DNA of 64,000 bases from Synanceia verrucosa (lineage: Eukaryota; Chordata; Actinopteri; Perciformes; Synanceiidae). The first letter of the stretch is position 1, and every line of letters begins with the position of its first letter. The stretch is taken from NCBI GenBank assembly GCA_029721515.1, contig CM056554.1, forward strand, positions 25,235,488 through 25,299,487, read 5' to 3'. Below are positions 1 through 12,813 of the stretch, one piece after another. The position numbers and the translations under genes were made by a program. The notes under the pieces were generated by a model that saw only the letters and a list, made by a program, of their open reading frames with translations, searched no databases and was not told the DNA's origin.

Positions 1-829
1 ATACTTAAGTTTGACACTTTGGAATGAATTACAATCCATAGTGAAAAGCAAACAAACTTAAATGTTATGTATTCAAAAAAAGGAGTAGATAGAAGCTTGT
101 ATTTATCTCTACCCCCTTATTTCATTTTCAATATCTACATGATCCTCATGTTGTACATGTGTTGTTTGTTACTGTAACCCAGACAACTTAGTTCAGCATC
201 TAATATTACATCATACTATCAGACAACATAACATAATATAATACCATGAAATATAGTATAGCATAATATATAATACAACTCAACATCATATGATTTAATT
301 TACTATTGTATATGGTCGCCTATAATATATAACAATTAGATACAGTATAATCCATGACAATATAGTATAATACATTATAAAACACAGCACAAGATTTTAT
401 TATTACATTGCTGAATAAAATTGTTATTTTTGTACACAAACTAAAGGAGCCTCTATTTGTCCTTGTCATAATAGGCATGAACCTGAGTGGGGAGTCTTTC
501 CTGTAAGTAAGTCACATTGCGTGTGGTTTAGGGTCTCTCCCCTTAAGTAACCCGGGTACCGGTCACATTAGAATGAGACTTTGTTTCAACATGTCCAACG
601 CTGATAATATTTCAATAAAAGGCAAAACACGGTCTTTGAACAGTGTGGTAAAAATAATCTGCTGCTGATAATTGATGTATAACTTTATTTTATTGCATAA
701 TTAAGTAAAAAAAAAAGGATAGATAGATAAATAAATAGAAGAAGAGTGATCTCAAACAGTCTTTTGAATATTTAAGCAGACTTCTCTGATGCTACATCAG
801 AAACGTCCTGCCTTTATTTTCCAAGCAAC

Positions 830-1350
830 ATCTCGGTCCTTCCGGTGCCACTCTGCTTTTCTGTGCCGCACTTCACGCACCGCAGACTCGCTCCAGATGA
901 GACCCCCCACCCCACCGGAACCAAACGTTCACGCACACGCTCACGCTCACCCAGCACGCGCACATTCCACCAGTGACTCTGTGTTGTGGTCGACTGGCTT
1001 CCAGAAACGGACGTACTTTTGGATTTAGCAGCCGGTGCCTCCGTCCAGCGATGGTGTGAGGAGCTGCAGCCGTGGAGGTAAGCCGGGCTTCACACCGAGG
1101 TGCGCACCGATGCGACTGTTTGCCACAGTGACTCAGATGGTGAGGAAATGTCGGTGTATTTTGTAATGTTACAGCCGTTATTAGCCGCTGTGTGCTCCAC
1201 GTTCATTTTTACCTCAGCTGCATTGACTGAAGCTTCAACAGCAGCCGCGCCGCACCGCTCTTACGCGTGGGGGTATAATCACGCTGCTGAATGCCATTAA
1301 AATTTCTCGCAGTTTAATGTTGCCTCGTTATGTTCCATACGTGACGTCGC
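830..1350 (+). promoter_or_regulatory. CpG-rich candidate promoter and non-coding first exon
   Basis: CpG dinucleotides are dense here (roughly 26 in the 280 bases from 830), in strong contrast to the AT-rich surroundings. A consensus 5' splice site (GAG then GTAAGC) lies at 1077/1078, so a non-coding exon could end at 1077. A CRE-like TGACGTCG is at 1342-1349. The next strong exon downstream on the same strand is the first coding exon of dlgap1 at 43718, so this may be its distal promoter and 5'-UTR exon. That link is inference. No convincing protein is encoded here. It could also serve another transcript or be a chance CpG-rich patch. Confidence 0.42.
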
Positions 1351-4300
1351 GTTATGTCCCTTAAATGTGCCCAACATATTCTGAGTCACTCCTCAGAAAT
1401 TCGGTATAAGGTTGGCGGACACACCGCCATTCATTTAAATCTGAGCTAAAGTTTCTGGATCCGCTCATTTTAAGCCTGAAAATAGTGCAGCGGTGGCCAC
1501 ATTTAGAAGTCTTGAATGATAAAATGCAGGGTTTTTTTTGCGTCGCCAACACCATAACAGGGGGTCCCCAACACATGCTGCAAAGCCCTCTGGATGCTGT
1601 CAGCTGGAGCGTGCACATGCAGGCAGCGGTTAAGCACATCTGGGCAGGAGGGGAGGAGACGCACAGAAGCACATAGGCTTTCTGTTTGATGCACATAATC
1701 AGCCTGTAGCCTGAGATAAAAACGGTGGTGGCGTCACTTGATCCCAGCGTGTTTCTAATTCAAGGACCCAACTGGTGATTATGAGTGTGTGGGCAGCGGA
1801 AAGGATTCATTTTGCCTCATTGTTCTCCCACTCAAGATGGAAAGGTGAATCAGCTCCTCAGCATCACCTTCATTCAGTTGACTTAGTGCTTATCCTGCGA
1901 TGTTCTGTTGTGCATATTATCTGCAGCCTGTAGTGATGAAAAACAAAAATTATTTTGTGTGGAGCTCCATGGAGTCATCATGGTGATGATAAAAAGGACA
2001 TCACAGGGATTATTCAAGGACACGCTCCCCTTAAAGGCAAGTCGTTTTTTTATTGTGCCACTGAGAAAATAACTAATTTTCATCCAAGTGTAATAATTTG
2101 TGGAGAAAATATGCATATTGATTTCGAGGTTATATCACTTTTAAATTGAATAACAATGGGAATTAATTGATAAATTGATGTCCATTAATTTCACTTTGTG
2201 TTTTATGGATGCTTATAGAGACTTAAAGTGACTGAGAAATAAGATCACAGATTAATTGATAAGGAAATGAATTGCTTTGTCAACAGGATCACATGACACC
2301 AAAATATTTATATAGTATTTTGGATTTAACCTTTAAACTTGGATTTAACCTGCTATGCCAAGAATTATCCGAACAGTTGACCATTTGTCTACTTATGGCT
2401 CGGTCATAGCAACAATTTTTGTTGTTCGTTGCAACAATGGCAATTTAAAAACAGTGTAAAGAAACAACATGTCAATCCATCGGGGTTGTTTGGAATGTGT
2501 TTGCACCACAAGTTGAGCTTGTGCTTGATTCAAATTTTTGGATGAAATGTTCAACTGTTTTTCATAATTGCTGGACTTTGTTTTTCTCTCAAAATAGAAC
2601 ATTTTATTTCGAAATGCAGTCAAAACCTGAGATGAAATTATACGATACGACAATAATGTTGTATACTTGCAATACATAAACAAATTGATAACATATACTG
2701 CTAGCATATACCAGAGCACTACGAAAAAAGGAAAGCATAATTTTAATTCAAACAACAGGGTTTTATTGAACACTATTAGTATTTTACATCTTAATGCCCC
2801 GTCAAACATTAATTACAAATTGAATAAACTTGGCTATATCCAACTGCAGTGTCTCTCATTGATCCAAACGACTATTTCCATCAGATCTGCTGCACATTTT
2901 ACACGTTGTTCACTGATCTACGTATACTGGTTATTAGTCACACAAATATTTTTAAGGTACATTTTCCTTTATTACCTACTTATTTTTATGTATTTTTCTA
3001 CTCATTTACTGACATCACTGCTTCTAAACACCATTCATCCCAGTTCAAACAGTCTTCTGCAATATGTTCATGGTGATGACAGTGAATTTTGGATGTATTA
3101 TGCAGTCCTACTTTATATTACAACTCCTTGAGTAATATCGTGGAGGAGGTCGACATTTTCTGTTTTTTTCACAGACGAACAGTTTGTCTCTGACCTCTTC
3201 CAAACTATTCCAGGATGTTAACTGGCTGATGAGACACTCGTGGTGCTACTTTCACAGCTCTTGGTCTAGTTTTGTGCGAATGCAACACGTTGCTCAACAT
3301 TTCAGATATGATGCTACGAGTTCTGTCTGAGCGGCCTGTTACTCCTCTGGTCGAGGCGATATTTCTACAGAACAAAAAAGTTTCAGTTTCCTTCTGCCTC
3401 ATTTTGGCTTTCTCAACACAACCATGCATCAGTGTTAGCTGGGGATGGATATCCAGAGCTGAACAAATGTATCAGAGCAGCAGCTTCACCTCCAGCATCA
3501 TGCCCTTCACTTAAACTGGACTTTCTCACTGAGTTCACTGCTCTTCACCATTTTTAACAGGAGTGAGGAATTTAAACTGAATTCACCTTTTTAGACCAAA
3601 TTTGATCCAGAAAAACTGGAATTCACTGAGAAGTCAGAAATGAAACCAGAATAATGAACAACCACTAAAACAAATTTTCTGTTCAGGAATGACAGTAAAT
3701 AACTGCACATCTCTATCAAATAATATATTTTTTTCTAAATTTATATTTTAAATTGTAAAATTGCAAAATTCCTCTGATAACAACGATTATATTTTATCAT
3801 TAAAGATCATCATTTTGATGAAGTATCTTTCACATACTGGTGGATTAACATTGCAGAAACATTAAAAATATTCTCGTAATCAGTAATACTGGTAATTTCG
3901 AGCAGTGGTGGTAAAACACCTGACACTGGGTAGTGGTCTGATGAATTTGTTAAGCTTTGGATATTTAATACTTAATGCTGGGTTGTTATGCATTTTGGAA
4001 AAGTCACAAAATGACATAAAGAGAGGAAGTTACCTGTCTGGGGTATTTATTTTCACAGTTTCCCAAACAGTTAAACCTGAAACTGGGCTGTGTTGAGTCA
4101 TAGCTGAGGGTCACTTAGCTGTTAATGAGTCAGACTCTTTGGAATAGGAAGTGTTTAGACATGCTGTAAACCTCTGAATGGACCACAGTGTGAGGATTTA
4201 CATGGGGGCATCACAGGTCGCCTTCATTGTGTCAGACACTGTGGCTGCTCATCCACTGGATGAAGATGGAGAGAACATCCTGACGAGGCGATTACAGGTT

Positions 4301-4699
4301 CACTAGTCTCCAAATCCATGTGTGACCTCTGATTTTTAAGGTCATGATTTGAGCCGATCTTAAGTTGAAACATTTATTTTTCAACACTTACTGCTATGCC
4401 TCTGTTAGACTACAAAGCAGGAATGTACTTGCATTTGATTGGTTAATGCAGAGTTTTGCTGGATGACGTTGTGCCATACCAAAGTAGAGCCAAATTCAAC
4501 TGTTTTGCTTTTATGAAATCTTATTTCAATATTTTTTCTTTATTTAGTAGTTGTTGTGTAATAAATCCTTGAGATTGCCTACTATAGTTGTATGTGTGGT
4601 ATTTAATATGGTATGCCAAAAAGTAACAAACGATTTGCATTTTTTGAGAGCTGAGTCAGTGTTAACACTCTAATCGTGATTACATTTTAGTTAAAGCAT

Positions 4700-5065
4700 T
4701 ATGCAATATTTTTTTTAAAATATCATGCCTTTATTTTGTGCAGCTTCCTGCTTCCTGCTACAATCATGGAGAAAAGTGATGCTAATACGCTTCTGGTTGC
4801 TTTTATTTTGAAAAACTCAGTGAAAACATCAAAGTTAATGTAAACTTTTTGTAAAATCAAAATATTAGGGAAGTATTTCCAGTTTGACTTAGCAGCTACA
4901 TGCTATGCGAATGCTAGTGCAGCTAATCAGATGGATGCTAATGGCTAGCAGGCTAAATAACATGAGCATATTAATATGATCTGAGACATTGCTGGGAAAT
5001 TATCAATAAGAGAATTTTGAACATGCAATAAAAATGTGATTTATTGCTAATCCCTAATTTTTATA
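4700..5065 (-). repeat. hAT-like dispersed repeat, copy 1
   Basis: This is the reverse complement of a repeat seen again near 8395, 20241, 25598, 52045 and 57125. Shared marks are GTGATTTATTGC-type ends, the words GCTAATGGCTAGCAGGCTA and CAGCTAATCAGATGGATGCT, and a segment with CAGCTTCCTGCTTCCTGCT. AGGGCTGT-type ends in related copies suggest an old hAT MITE; the superfamily is inference. Confidence 0.5.
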
Positions 5066-5639
5066 TCCAAATTCAAAGGTCCACCTAAATGCACCATGAT
5101 GTGTTTCTGTACTGTTTGCTTTGTTTGTGGGACGTGCCATTTCAGAATCTTCTATAGCCCCCAAGTAACATCACCAGGTTACCAGTTATGAGCCCACACT
5201 ATCCGACTTCGAACGAGGGCGAGCAGAGAGGTGACTACAGACTAAAGCAGTGACTAAATACTGTACATATAAAGACATGAAAAATGGCTGTAGTTACATG
5301 AACATGTGTGCCAAAGACTTCAACAACTACAACTCATGAAATGGAGCTTGGAGGCCAGATGGACTCATCAGGGTCAAAGTATCTTGTTGTGTTTGACCTC
5401 AAAGACAAGACAGCAAGTGGTGCAGTGGGAAAAGAGCAGTGACCTGACCACTCTGAACGAGACATCTCGCTGTTCCTCTGACCAGAACCAGGTTGACAGC
5501 AGTTACATGGGTGAGGCTGGTCCTCCTTTCAATAAGACTTAACAACTATTACTTAATAAATGCTAACAATAACAATAATAATAATAAGTTTCTCTTACTG
5601 CTGACAGGAACTTCAAGGAAATACAGATGGTGTCATCAT

Positions 5640-5745
5640 CAGTGTGTGGGTAGTTACTCCAAAAAAGGAATAGACTGCACATTACTAGTTACTTTTTAAA
5701 AAGTAATCCTTTTTATTAGCTCCCCTACTAATTACATAACTTTTA
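5640..5745 (+). repeat. Left part of a DNA repeat split by a Harbinger element
   Basis: This AT-rich sequence resembles the GTGTTGGGAGTAAC-type MITE end (compare the mirrored end CCCAACACTGG at 38388-38398). It resumes at 7093 and runs to about 7178, where it carries the word GTTGTAATAAAAGGAGGAC, which also occurs at 37936-37956. The PIF/Harbinger element 5746-7092 sits between the two halves. Confidence 0.45.
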
Positions 5746-7092
5746 GGGCACACTCACACAGGGGCCATTGTGCCCAGGCCCGTTTGCAGCTAAAGTCAAG
5801 ATTCTATGGGTAGCATGAGTGCAATTGAGCCATGCCTGGGTGCAGCCCGGATCCCCAGTTTGGCCCGACTGGAAGAGGTGGGCCTGGGCACGGCACGGTT
5901 GGCCATGCATGCGCACAGCCACGGCGAGTGAAACGCACCCCCTCCCCCGACACAGAAACAGATAAGCCCAATTTACCCTGCATGCATAACGGTAGCGTAA
6001 CTGCAGCGGAGCGACAGCCGATGTGAAATGCTTTCATTAAAGCCAATGAGTCAATTTACACCACCCACGTAACTGCAACATAACTGCAGTGTTCCCAGAG
6101 TGTGTCACACGCAGCTTTTGCGAGAGATACGTGCTGATTCTATTTCCAAGCCGTGTTGCGGGCAAAAGGCGACAATCTCCACTAACTAGATCAAGCAGAC
6201 AGGAAGTCAAGCAGCAGAATAAAAGAGTTTCCGGGGATATTCAAAATGAAATGTCACGAGTGAACTCTGGCTACTTCATTTTAGCAGCAAAACCGGAGGA
6301 AGGACAATTAATGAATGAGGAAATATTTATCATCTAAGTGGAGAAACACAGCATTATTTATGATGTCCAACATGCCTTTTGTCAAGACAGCAACAGAAAA
6401 GAGAATGCATGGAGAGAAATTGCAGAAGTGGTTGGCATTAACGGTGAGTAAATTGTACTTGTAGCCTATGTGTGCAATTGAATGGGTTTTCAAAAACTTG
6501 CCAAAAACGGACAAAGGAAGAACAAGGGAGAGATCAGCTGTGAAGTAATGAGCGGCTGTGCATAGTAAACAGGAAGTTCATTACGTTATGTTGTGAATCT
6601 CGTGAGAGTGTGGAGCAGTCTCGCATGCAGCGCAACGCTGCTCCCAGTGTAAATTGATGTTGCGTAATACGTGCGACAAACGCTGTGCTGCCGTTATGCG
6701 TGCGTTGTAAACTGGGCTACAGAGAGGTCGTCTCCACAGCAGCGCAGACAGGAACTAAAGCATACATTCAACTAGCTCAAAAAATCCATTTAATATATTT
6801 AGTAATTATGGCTGGGGTATATTTCCACAGAACATACCGAAAGGTGTTGGTTTGCGTTCACTGTTATCCCTTTTTCTGTTGAAAAGAACATCTGTTATTT
6901 GCACTCTTTAGAGGAGTTTTAAAGACTGTAAGCTACCAATGCTCTTCTCTTCTATCTCCCTCACAAATAATTAACCTGTTAGAGTGCACAGGGCCTGCAC
7001 TAATGTAAGTGTGGGCCAGCAGGGGACAGGCGAGGGGGAGCAATCAGGCTTTGGCACGGCACGGAACAACTGGCCCTAGTGTGAGTGTGCCC
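5746..7092. mobile_element. PIF/Harbinger-like transposon with TTA target duplication
   Basis: The ends are inverted copies: GGGCACACTCACAC on the left and GTGTGAGTGTGCCC on the right, each followed by GGCC-containing sequence. TTA is duplicated immediately outside (5743-5745 and 7093-7095), the target typical of PIF/Harbinger elements. The 1347-bp body has no complete transposase. It holds a remnant of a MADF-type DNA-binding exon at 6311-6443, a domain used by the Myb/SANT-like second protein of this superfamily. The element is therefore a decayed or non-autonomous copy. Confidence 0.72.
6311..6443 (+). pseudogene. MADF/Myb-like DNA-binding domain remnant in the Harbinger element
   Basis: The frame opens MNEEIFII, hits one TAA at 6335-6337, then continues VEKHSIIYDVQHAF and AWREIAEVVGING, ending at a good splice donor GTGAGT at 6444. 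The spacing of EKH, IYD, the charged linker and AWREIAEVVG is the pattern of a MADF domain, a DNA-binding fold found in the second protein of PIF/Harbinger transposons. The single stop means it is broken as read. No downstream exon is evident inside the element. Similarity to a host MADF gene cannot be excluded. Confidence 0.55.
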
Positions 7093-7217
7093 TTAGATTA
7101 CTCTGTAAAATCTAGATTACACTAGACAATGTCAGAGTAAAGCTCCCTGTTGTAATAAAAGGAGGACAGACACCAGGTCATAGATAGATAGATAAATAGA
7201 TAGATAGATAAATAGAT
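7093..7217 (+). repeat. Right part of the split DNA repeat plus (GATA)n
   Basis: This continues the repeat interrupted at 5745. It ends in AAAGCTCC..GGAGGACAGACACCAGG and then a short imperfect GATA tract at 7180-7217. Confidence 0.45.
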
Positions 7218-8394
7218 GTGAGTATGAGGAGCTGGGGCTCCAGTAACCATTGATCAGCAACAGCAGCATCAGGCGATCATTGCAGTAATGTAATGTAACG
7301 GAGAACTGTTCTTGAGTTGTTCAAAAAGTCCATTTCATCACCCAGTGAACTCAGCTGTTTCTTGCAGCATGGTGCTGAATAACCTCCCTCACCTCCCCAG
7401 TGCAGCCATGTCCTCACTTAAGTTGGAATATTTTAGTGTACTTTCTGTCATGAATGATGCATCACCTTTCGCTGTTTGGTCCAGCAGAAGCATTCTTTGA
7501 TTTTCTTGAGTCTCCTGGCCTCCCTGAGCTGCAGCCTCCTGCTGCCCTCAACGCTGTGGAGGCTTCAACCAAACAATTCACAGCATCTTCAGGATGTTGG
7601 GAGTCGCATTCTTCTGTAATTCACAATCATGAATACCATTACCGACAGTATGAAAATGCATATAACTAAGCACTTGATGCAGTAGAGAATAAATAAATAT
7701 CCATACAATTTGGTAGAAACAAATATTTTCAATATTTGTCAGTGTGACACATCCACAGGTATTGCACATTAAAATGCTTTGACATTGACATCCCTAATTA
7801 TTACCAATAACTTATCCAGGGTTTTATCCATCTGTACTCATTTCCACCCTCTTTTGTCACTTCTGATTCCAAAAAACCAAGATGGCAACAGTTAAATTGC
7901 AGAAAAACAGGCAGTCCACGAACCAATGGGCAACACCTCTATGTTCATATACGGTCAATTCATGATTTATAGATAAGGTCTATTTTGAATCAGGTTGTAA
8001 TGATTTGCCATTGTTAAACGTGCTTGAGAAACACCTGGGTGATGATATTTGCTGAATTAGCCTCCCTAATGCATGTAAACAATGAGCTAATGTGACTGTG
8101 ACCCGTAGTAGAACAGTGCCTACTATAAAAAGTGGGGCAGTGTGAATCTTGGGGATAGCCCAGCCAGATAGGATCACTCTGATGGATGATGGTGCTTTAT
8201 GTGTGAGCGAGGAGATTCCCCATTTGTCAGCTGGTGCTTGTTTTGCCCACTGACCTTGGGGAAAAGAGGAGTATCCCATGTGAAGAGCAGCCTGTCACAG
8301 TGACTAACAGTAGCTGTGCACCAACATGTTAGATAAGCCTCTAATAATACAGTGAGCTCAGTGCTAGTGAGCACTAAAGGATTTAGTATTCATA

Positions 8395-9140
8395 TCTGCA
8401 TTGGATGAGTGTTTAAAGAATCGGTAAAGTTAATTGAAATTAATCACATTTTCATTGTAAAATAGTTGATCAGTTTTTACTGTATGTTTAAAATCATAAC
8501 ATTGATAATTTCACAGCAGTTTAACAGTGATTTTATGAACTATGATGCCAGTTGACAACAATCCAGAAAAATAGCTTTAGCCTGTTATCACACCTGGACA
8601 CACATGCACTCTCTCTCACACTCACTCACATCTACATGCTGAACTCTTTAAGTGTGTAAAAAAAAAACAACTCCATGCTACACTTACTGTCATTTTGCAA
8701 CTGCACTGTAACTGAGACCTCTATATTTCTATTTTATCAAATTATCATAATTTGCACCATGTATTATCTCACATTCTATCATAATTTGCACCTTGTATTA
8801 AGATCTCTATTTTTATCACAATTTGATTTTATAACCTTGCATCCTCTTATGTATCTATTATAGTATATAATCTACCTTTCTATCTATCTAGCTATCTATT
8901 AGCCATTAGCATCCACCTGATAGCTGCTAGCTCAAACTGGAAGTACTTCCCTGATATTTAATTTAATTCAGTTTTCTCCAATGTTCATGTCATGTCTCCG
9001 CGGCGCCATCTGGGAGTTTTTCTAAATAAAACAACCATTCAGCATACTGCTGTTTTTCTTCTCCATGGCTTTAGCAAAGTAGGAAACTGATTGTAAGGCT
9101 GTGTTGAAACCACAAAATAAAAGCATGAGATAAAATAATT
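8395..9140 (+). repeat. hAT-like dispersed repeat, copy 2, interrupted by an L2 tail
   Basis: The left half (8395-8587) ends in CTTTAGCCTGTTA. The right half resumes after 8898 with AGCCATTAGCATCCACCTGAT and runs through GCTGCTAGCTCAAACTGGAAG and ACAAAATAAAAGCATGAGAT. The uninterrupted order is seen at 57385-57665. Confidence 0.55.
8588..8898 (+). mobile_element. L2-type LINE 3' tail, 5'-truncated
   Basis: The sequence from CCTGGACACACATGCACTC through CATCTACATGCTGAACTC and TATCATAATTTGCACCTTG matches the 3' untranslated tail of the LINE at 57985-59490. It ends in a (CTAT)n-type simple repeat (8876-8898). No coding part remains. Confidence 0.65.
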
Positions 9141-9229
9141 GCCCTGACTCTGCCTCTCTTTTCACTCCAGTGGAAGTAGTTTCTGTGCAGCACATCTGGG
9201 CATTGTAGGCTTCCAGGACCAACATCTGG

Positions 9230-11080
9230 TCTGTTGGATGTCCTTGACTGGCCTGCGAGAAGTCAATGGCAAATTAAAACATAACACAGTCAAACATAAA
9301 CAAGTGGACATCATGCTGAGCATTGTTTTTGCTTTTATTTTTAAGGCATCTGTAATATTATATAATATATAAAGTTAATATAATTTTGGTCTTTGCAATA
9401 CTACGAAAAACATGGTCATATCCAAAATAGTTTCTGATTCAGTGTGAATGTGGCACCCTAGTCAGATTTGTCTTCTATGCATGTATAATAGGCATATACA
9501 ATGTTTTTTTTTGTTTTTTTTTGTTTTTTTTTGATATGCACATTAGATTAGATACAACTTACAGTGAAATCTTGATTAGCAGATGCAAAGAAGCAGTCAA
9601 CTGCAGTTTAATGTGGCATGTGGGAATGCTAAGTTATGGAGGATTAATAATAAGAATAATATATATTACAATAATAATTTGTATTTTAACACTAATGTAA
9701 AGTTTAAAATAATTAACATGCTTTAGACAATATGAACTGTAAAACAATGACCAGAAAATAGTAAAAGCATAGATTAGGCCAATGTAGACATGTAGTGAGT
9801 AGCTTTAAACTTTACAAATGATCCATCACAGTAAAGAGCCTTCCATGCCGCCCAGCTACAGAAATATCAAACTGGTTATTTACTGATTAAATAATAATCG
9901 CTTCGAAGTAAGTTATCAACTTCACAGCACACTGTGCTAGATAACTGATGCAGTACAGCTGATGCTTCATTTCATCACTGGAGCTTTACCTCACCTCTTT
10001 TCTTTCTCCCATTTTCTCCTCTTCTTTTTTCTTCCCTGTGCTCCAGACTATTTAGTTCTTTTTGGCATGTTTACAGTCAGTTCTCCGGGGTCACATCAAT
10101 AACTGTGACAGCATTGTGAATGACATTTGCTCTACAACGGATATTTGGTGTTCGGACAAAAATCAGATGAGCACCCTGGCCTTAGTGCTCCATGGATATA
10201 GTTAGAAACAAGTTTTGGAAACAATTTCACGTGTTCTCAACAAGTAATAATCATATATAGTCACCTGTGTAAAGAACATACTGTTATACTCTATGTCCTG
10301 TCATACCGTCCAGTCTTTCATAACAGCCCTGTGTGCTCTGTTTCCCACATATCACTTTGACAGGGAACGCAAAACAAGTCATTTTTATCTCCGGTAAGCC
10401 ATGGAAATATCTCGGTAAGTGAGTTCTGTCAGATCCACTCACTTTAGACTCTCAATTTGGCAGTTTTGTGTTTTCTGTGGCATTCTTGCAAAAACTGGAC
10501 CATAAACATGCTGTGTGCAACACCGTGTCATCTGCTGACAGGGCTTCTGAGCACTTCCTGCGCTTTTCTTGCAGCTCACAGTTATTTCTTGGCAGCTTGA
10601 TATTTAATGCATTAGATGGCCACTGAAGTAGAAAGAATGAGATCTTGATTGGGTCACTTCTGGTCCTGCAGAGTGTTTTTTTTATCTCCATATGAGGAGC
10701 TGTGAAAATCTCCCTGGAAACAGACCTTTATGTTTTTGAGGGAGCAGTTCACAAGAACAAATCAATATTCCATTGGAAGGAACATTTCTCTGCATTCTGT
10801 CACACAAGGCTTAGATGTGACAGTGCGTGGTTTGACCTTTCAGCAGAGGATATTCTTTATTTAATCTGTTTACGCCTTTGTCTGTTTTCACATTTCTGAT
10901 TAGCCCTATGCTGATTAAGACATTTGAGCACTTACTTCAGGACACACGAATGAAGCATACATGGCTTTGAACTCCATATGACACAATACAACCTTTACAT
11001 TCCAGGATAAAGGTGACTTTCCTTCTGTCTTTCTGGCTCAGGACATTTTCCATTAATCACAGGGTTGGTAGTTTGATTTC
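9230..11080. other. Stretch without identified gene
   Basis: This is AT-rich intergenic or intronic sequence with a (T8G)3 run at about 9506-9532. I found no exon-like frame with a recognisable protein and no clear repeat boundary. Confidence 0.5.
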
Positions 11081-11139
11081 CTGCTTTCCCTTAGCCCCCT
11101 TGAGCCTGGTTCAAACTCCACAGTCTACCTGAGTCCTGC

Positions 11140-11430
11140 TGCTGACCATGTCCATCCCATTATGGCCACAGTGGACCATCTTCTGATGGCTACTTCCTGC
11201 AGGATAATGCTCCATGTCACAAAACTCAGATCGTCTCAAACTGGTTTCTGGAACATGACACAGAGTTCACCGGACTCCAGTGGTCTCCACAGTCACCAGA
11301 TCTCAGACCAGTAGAGCAGCTTTGGGATGGATCAGCATCAATGATGATTAGCTGACAAACCTGCAGCAGCTGAGTGATGATGTCATGTTAATCTGTGAGG
11401 AAGGTGTCCAGTAGCTCAGTGAATCTGTGA
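11140..11430 (+). pseudogene. Tc1/mariner transposase C-terminal fragment
   Basis: Read on the + strand this gives a recognisable but broken Tc1 catalytic end: GYFLQDNAPCHKTQIV with the second catalytic Asp, then LQWSPQSPDLRPVEQLWD with the glutamate of the DDE triad (VEQLW in place of the usual IENLW). The N-terminal half, including the helix-turn-helix, is missing and no terminal inverted repeat is apparent. It abuts the MITE that begins at 11437. Confidence 0.7.
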
Positions 11431-11436
11431 TACTAT

Positions 11437-12022
11437 TGGTGCTTTTCCACTACACAGTAACGGCACGGCACGGTACGGCCCAGTTTTGTTGCTTTTCCAT
11501 TACAACTGAGTACCTCCTTGGTGGGGGCGGGGTCGTCATACGGCAGCGCGAAACTGCCTTAACTTCATTTGCATGCGACACAGAAAACCGGGAAGAAGAA
11601 GAACAACAACAACACAAGGAAGCGATCATGCATTTGTTGCTCACTCTGTGACTTTTTGTCACGCACAAAGTGATAGAAAAGAGACAGCGGAGCACCGAAA
11701 CTGCCAAGAAACTAAAGAAGAAAAAGAAGAAAAGAGACAGAGAAGACTCCAGGGAATGTAAAAATAGCGTTTTAAAAATGGCGGAGTCGAGTTGTGTTCT
11801 GCTTTTACAGTCCAATCGGACGTCCCACATCCAATGACGACACTTGTTGGCCAATCAGTGGAAGGCAGGCGGCTGACGTCGCGCTTTAGTATCGCTTCGG
11901 CTCGCTTGGAACCAGGGCTGAGGAGGTATGAAAAAAGTACCTTGTATCAGGTACCACGTACTAGTGGAAAAGCGCCACAACTGTGTAGAGCCGTGCCGTA
12001 CTGCGCCTGTGGAAAAGCGCCA
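11437..12022. mobile_element. MITE with long inverted ends (Harbinger-like)
   Basis: The left end TGGTGCTTTTCCACTAC with GGCACGGCACGGTACGG is mirrored on the right by CCGTGCCGTACTGCGCCTG and GGAAAAGCGCCA. A second inner inverted pair (GTACCTCC / GGTACCACGTACTAGTGGAAAAGCGCC) makes it a double-hairpin MITE. The bases outside are TAT and TAA, close to the TWA target of PIF/Harbinger, so the superfamily is a guess. No transposase is encoded. Confidence 0.6.
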
Positions 12023-12572
12023 TAAGAGTTAAAGCACAGGGGTACGTAATGAAGTGGCCAGGGAGTTTATATGTCAGCAAAAAGCTAGCTTCAGTAAATT
12101 GTAGCTAACAAAGATCTCATCTGAAGCAGTTTGTATTTTAATGGAACAAAATGCTGTGATGACGTTTGTTCTTATTTATTGATTCGTCTTTTGATTGTTT
12201 CTGTCCAATGAACTGAGTCATCATTTGTCCACAAAATGACAGGAAATGACCAAAGATATGTAAGAGAAGTATAAGATATTTACAATTACAAAAAACAGAG
12301 CAGCACATCTAGTCTGTTCTATTCTGTGCTCAATACGCTCACTTGCATTTCTTTCTTGCCTATCGTAGTAAATGTTGTTTTAGTCAACATGCAACATTTT
12401 TTTCTCAATCGTTAAACGCTGAAACTGGGGACATTTTCAGGGACAGCTTTAACCGGGGACTGGTCCTCCAAAACGGGGATGTCCCTGGAAATCCGGTACG
12501 TCTGGTGTCATGAATTAACTGTGCTACGTTTGCGTCACTGTCAGCTGACCAAACAAACACCACAGTTTTTAA

Positions 12573-12777
12573 CACTTTGTGTGCAATTGACAAAGATATA
12601 CGTCAAAGTGGGTTTTCAGCAGCAGGCAGAAAAGGGCACTCTCACACAGCTTTTGAGTTATTTTGGGGCTTCTGGGATTTGTAGTAAACATAAAAGAGAC
12701 GGTATACGCTACAGAGATCGAAGCAGGAAGTGGCACAAGGCACTTTCTGTTTTAAAAAAACGTCTGGCGCTCAATGA
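12573..12777 (-). mobile_element. piggyBac-like MITE, copy A
   Basis: This is a reverse-strand, short copy of the family at 48414-48726. TTAA is at 12569-12572 on one side, while the other side has decayed to ATAT. Shared internal words (in reverse) include ACAAATCCCAGAAGCCCC and AGAAAGTGCCTTGTGCCA. No coding capacity. Confidence 0.6.
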
Positions 12778-12813
12778 GATATCGGCCCAATTTTAATCAC
12801 TGGACCGATGCCA

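Noticed and set aside
789..1300. Short frames in the CpG-rich block
   Set aside because: Repetitive His-Ala composition from CACGCT repeats and no domain; more likely non-coding exon and promoter.
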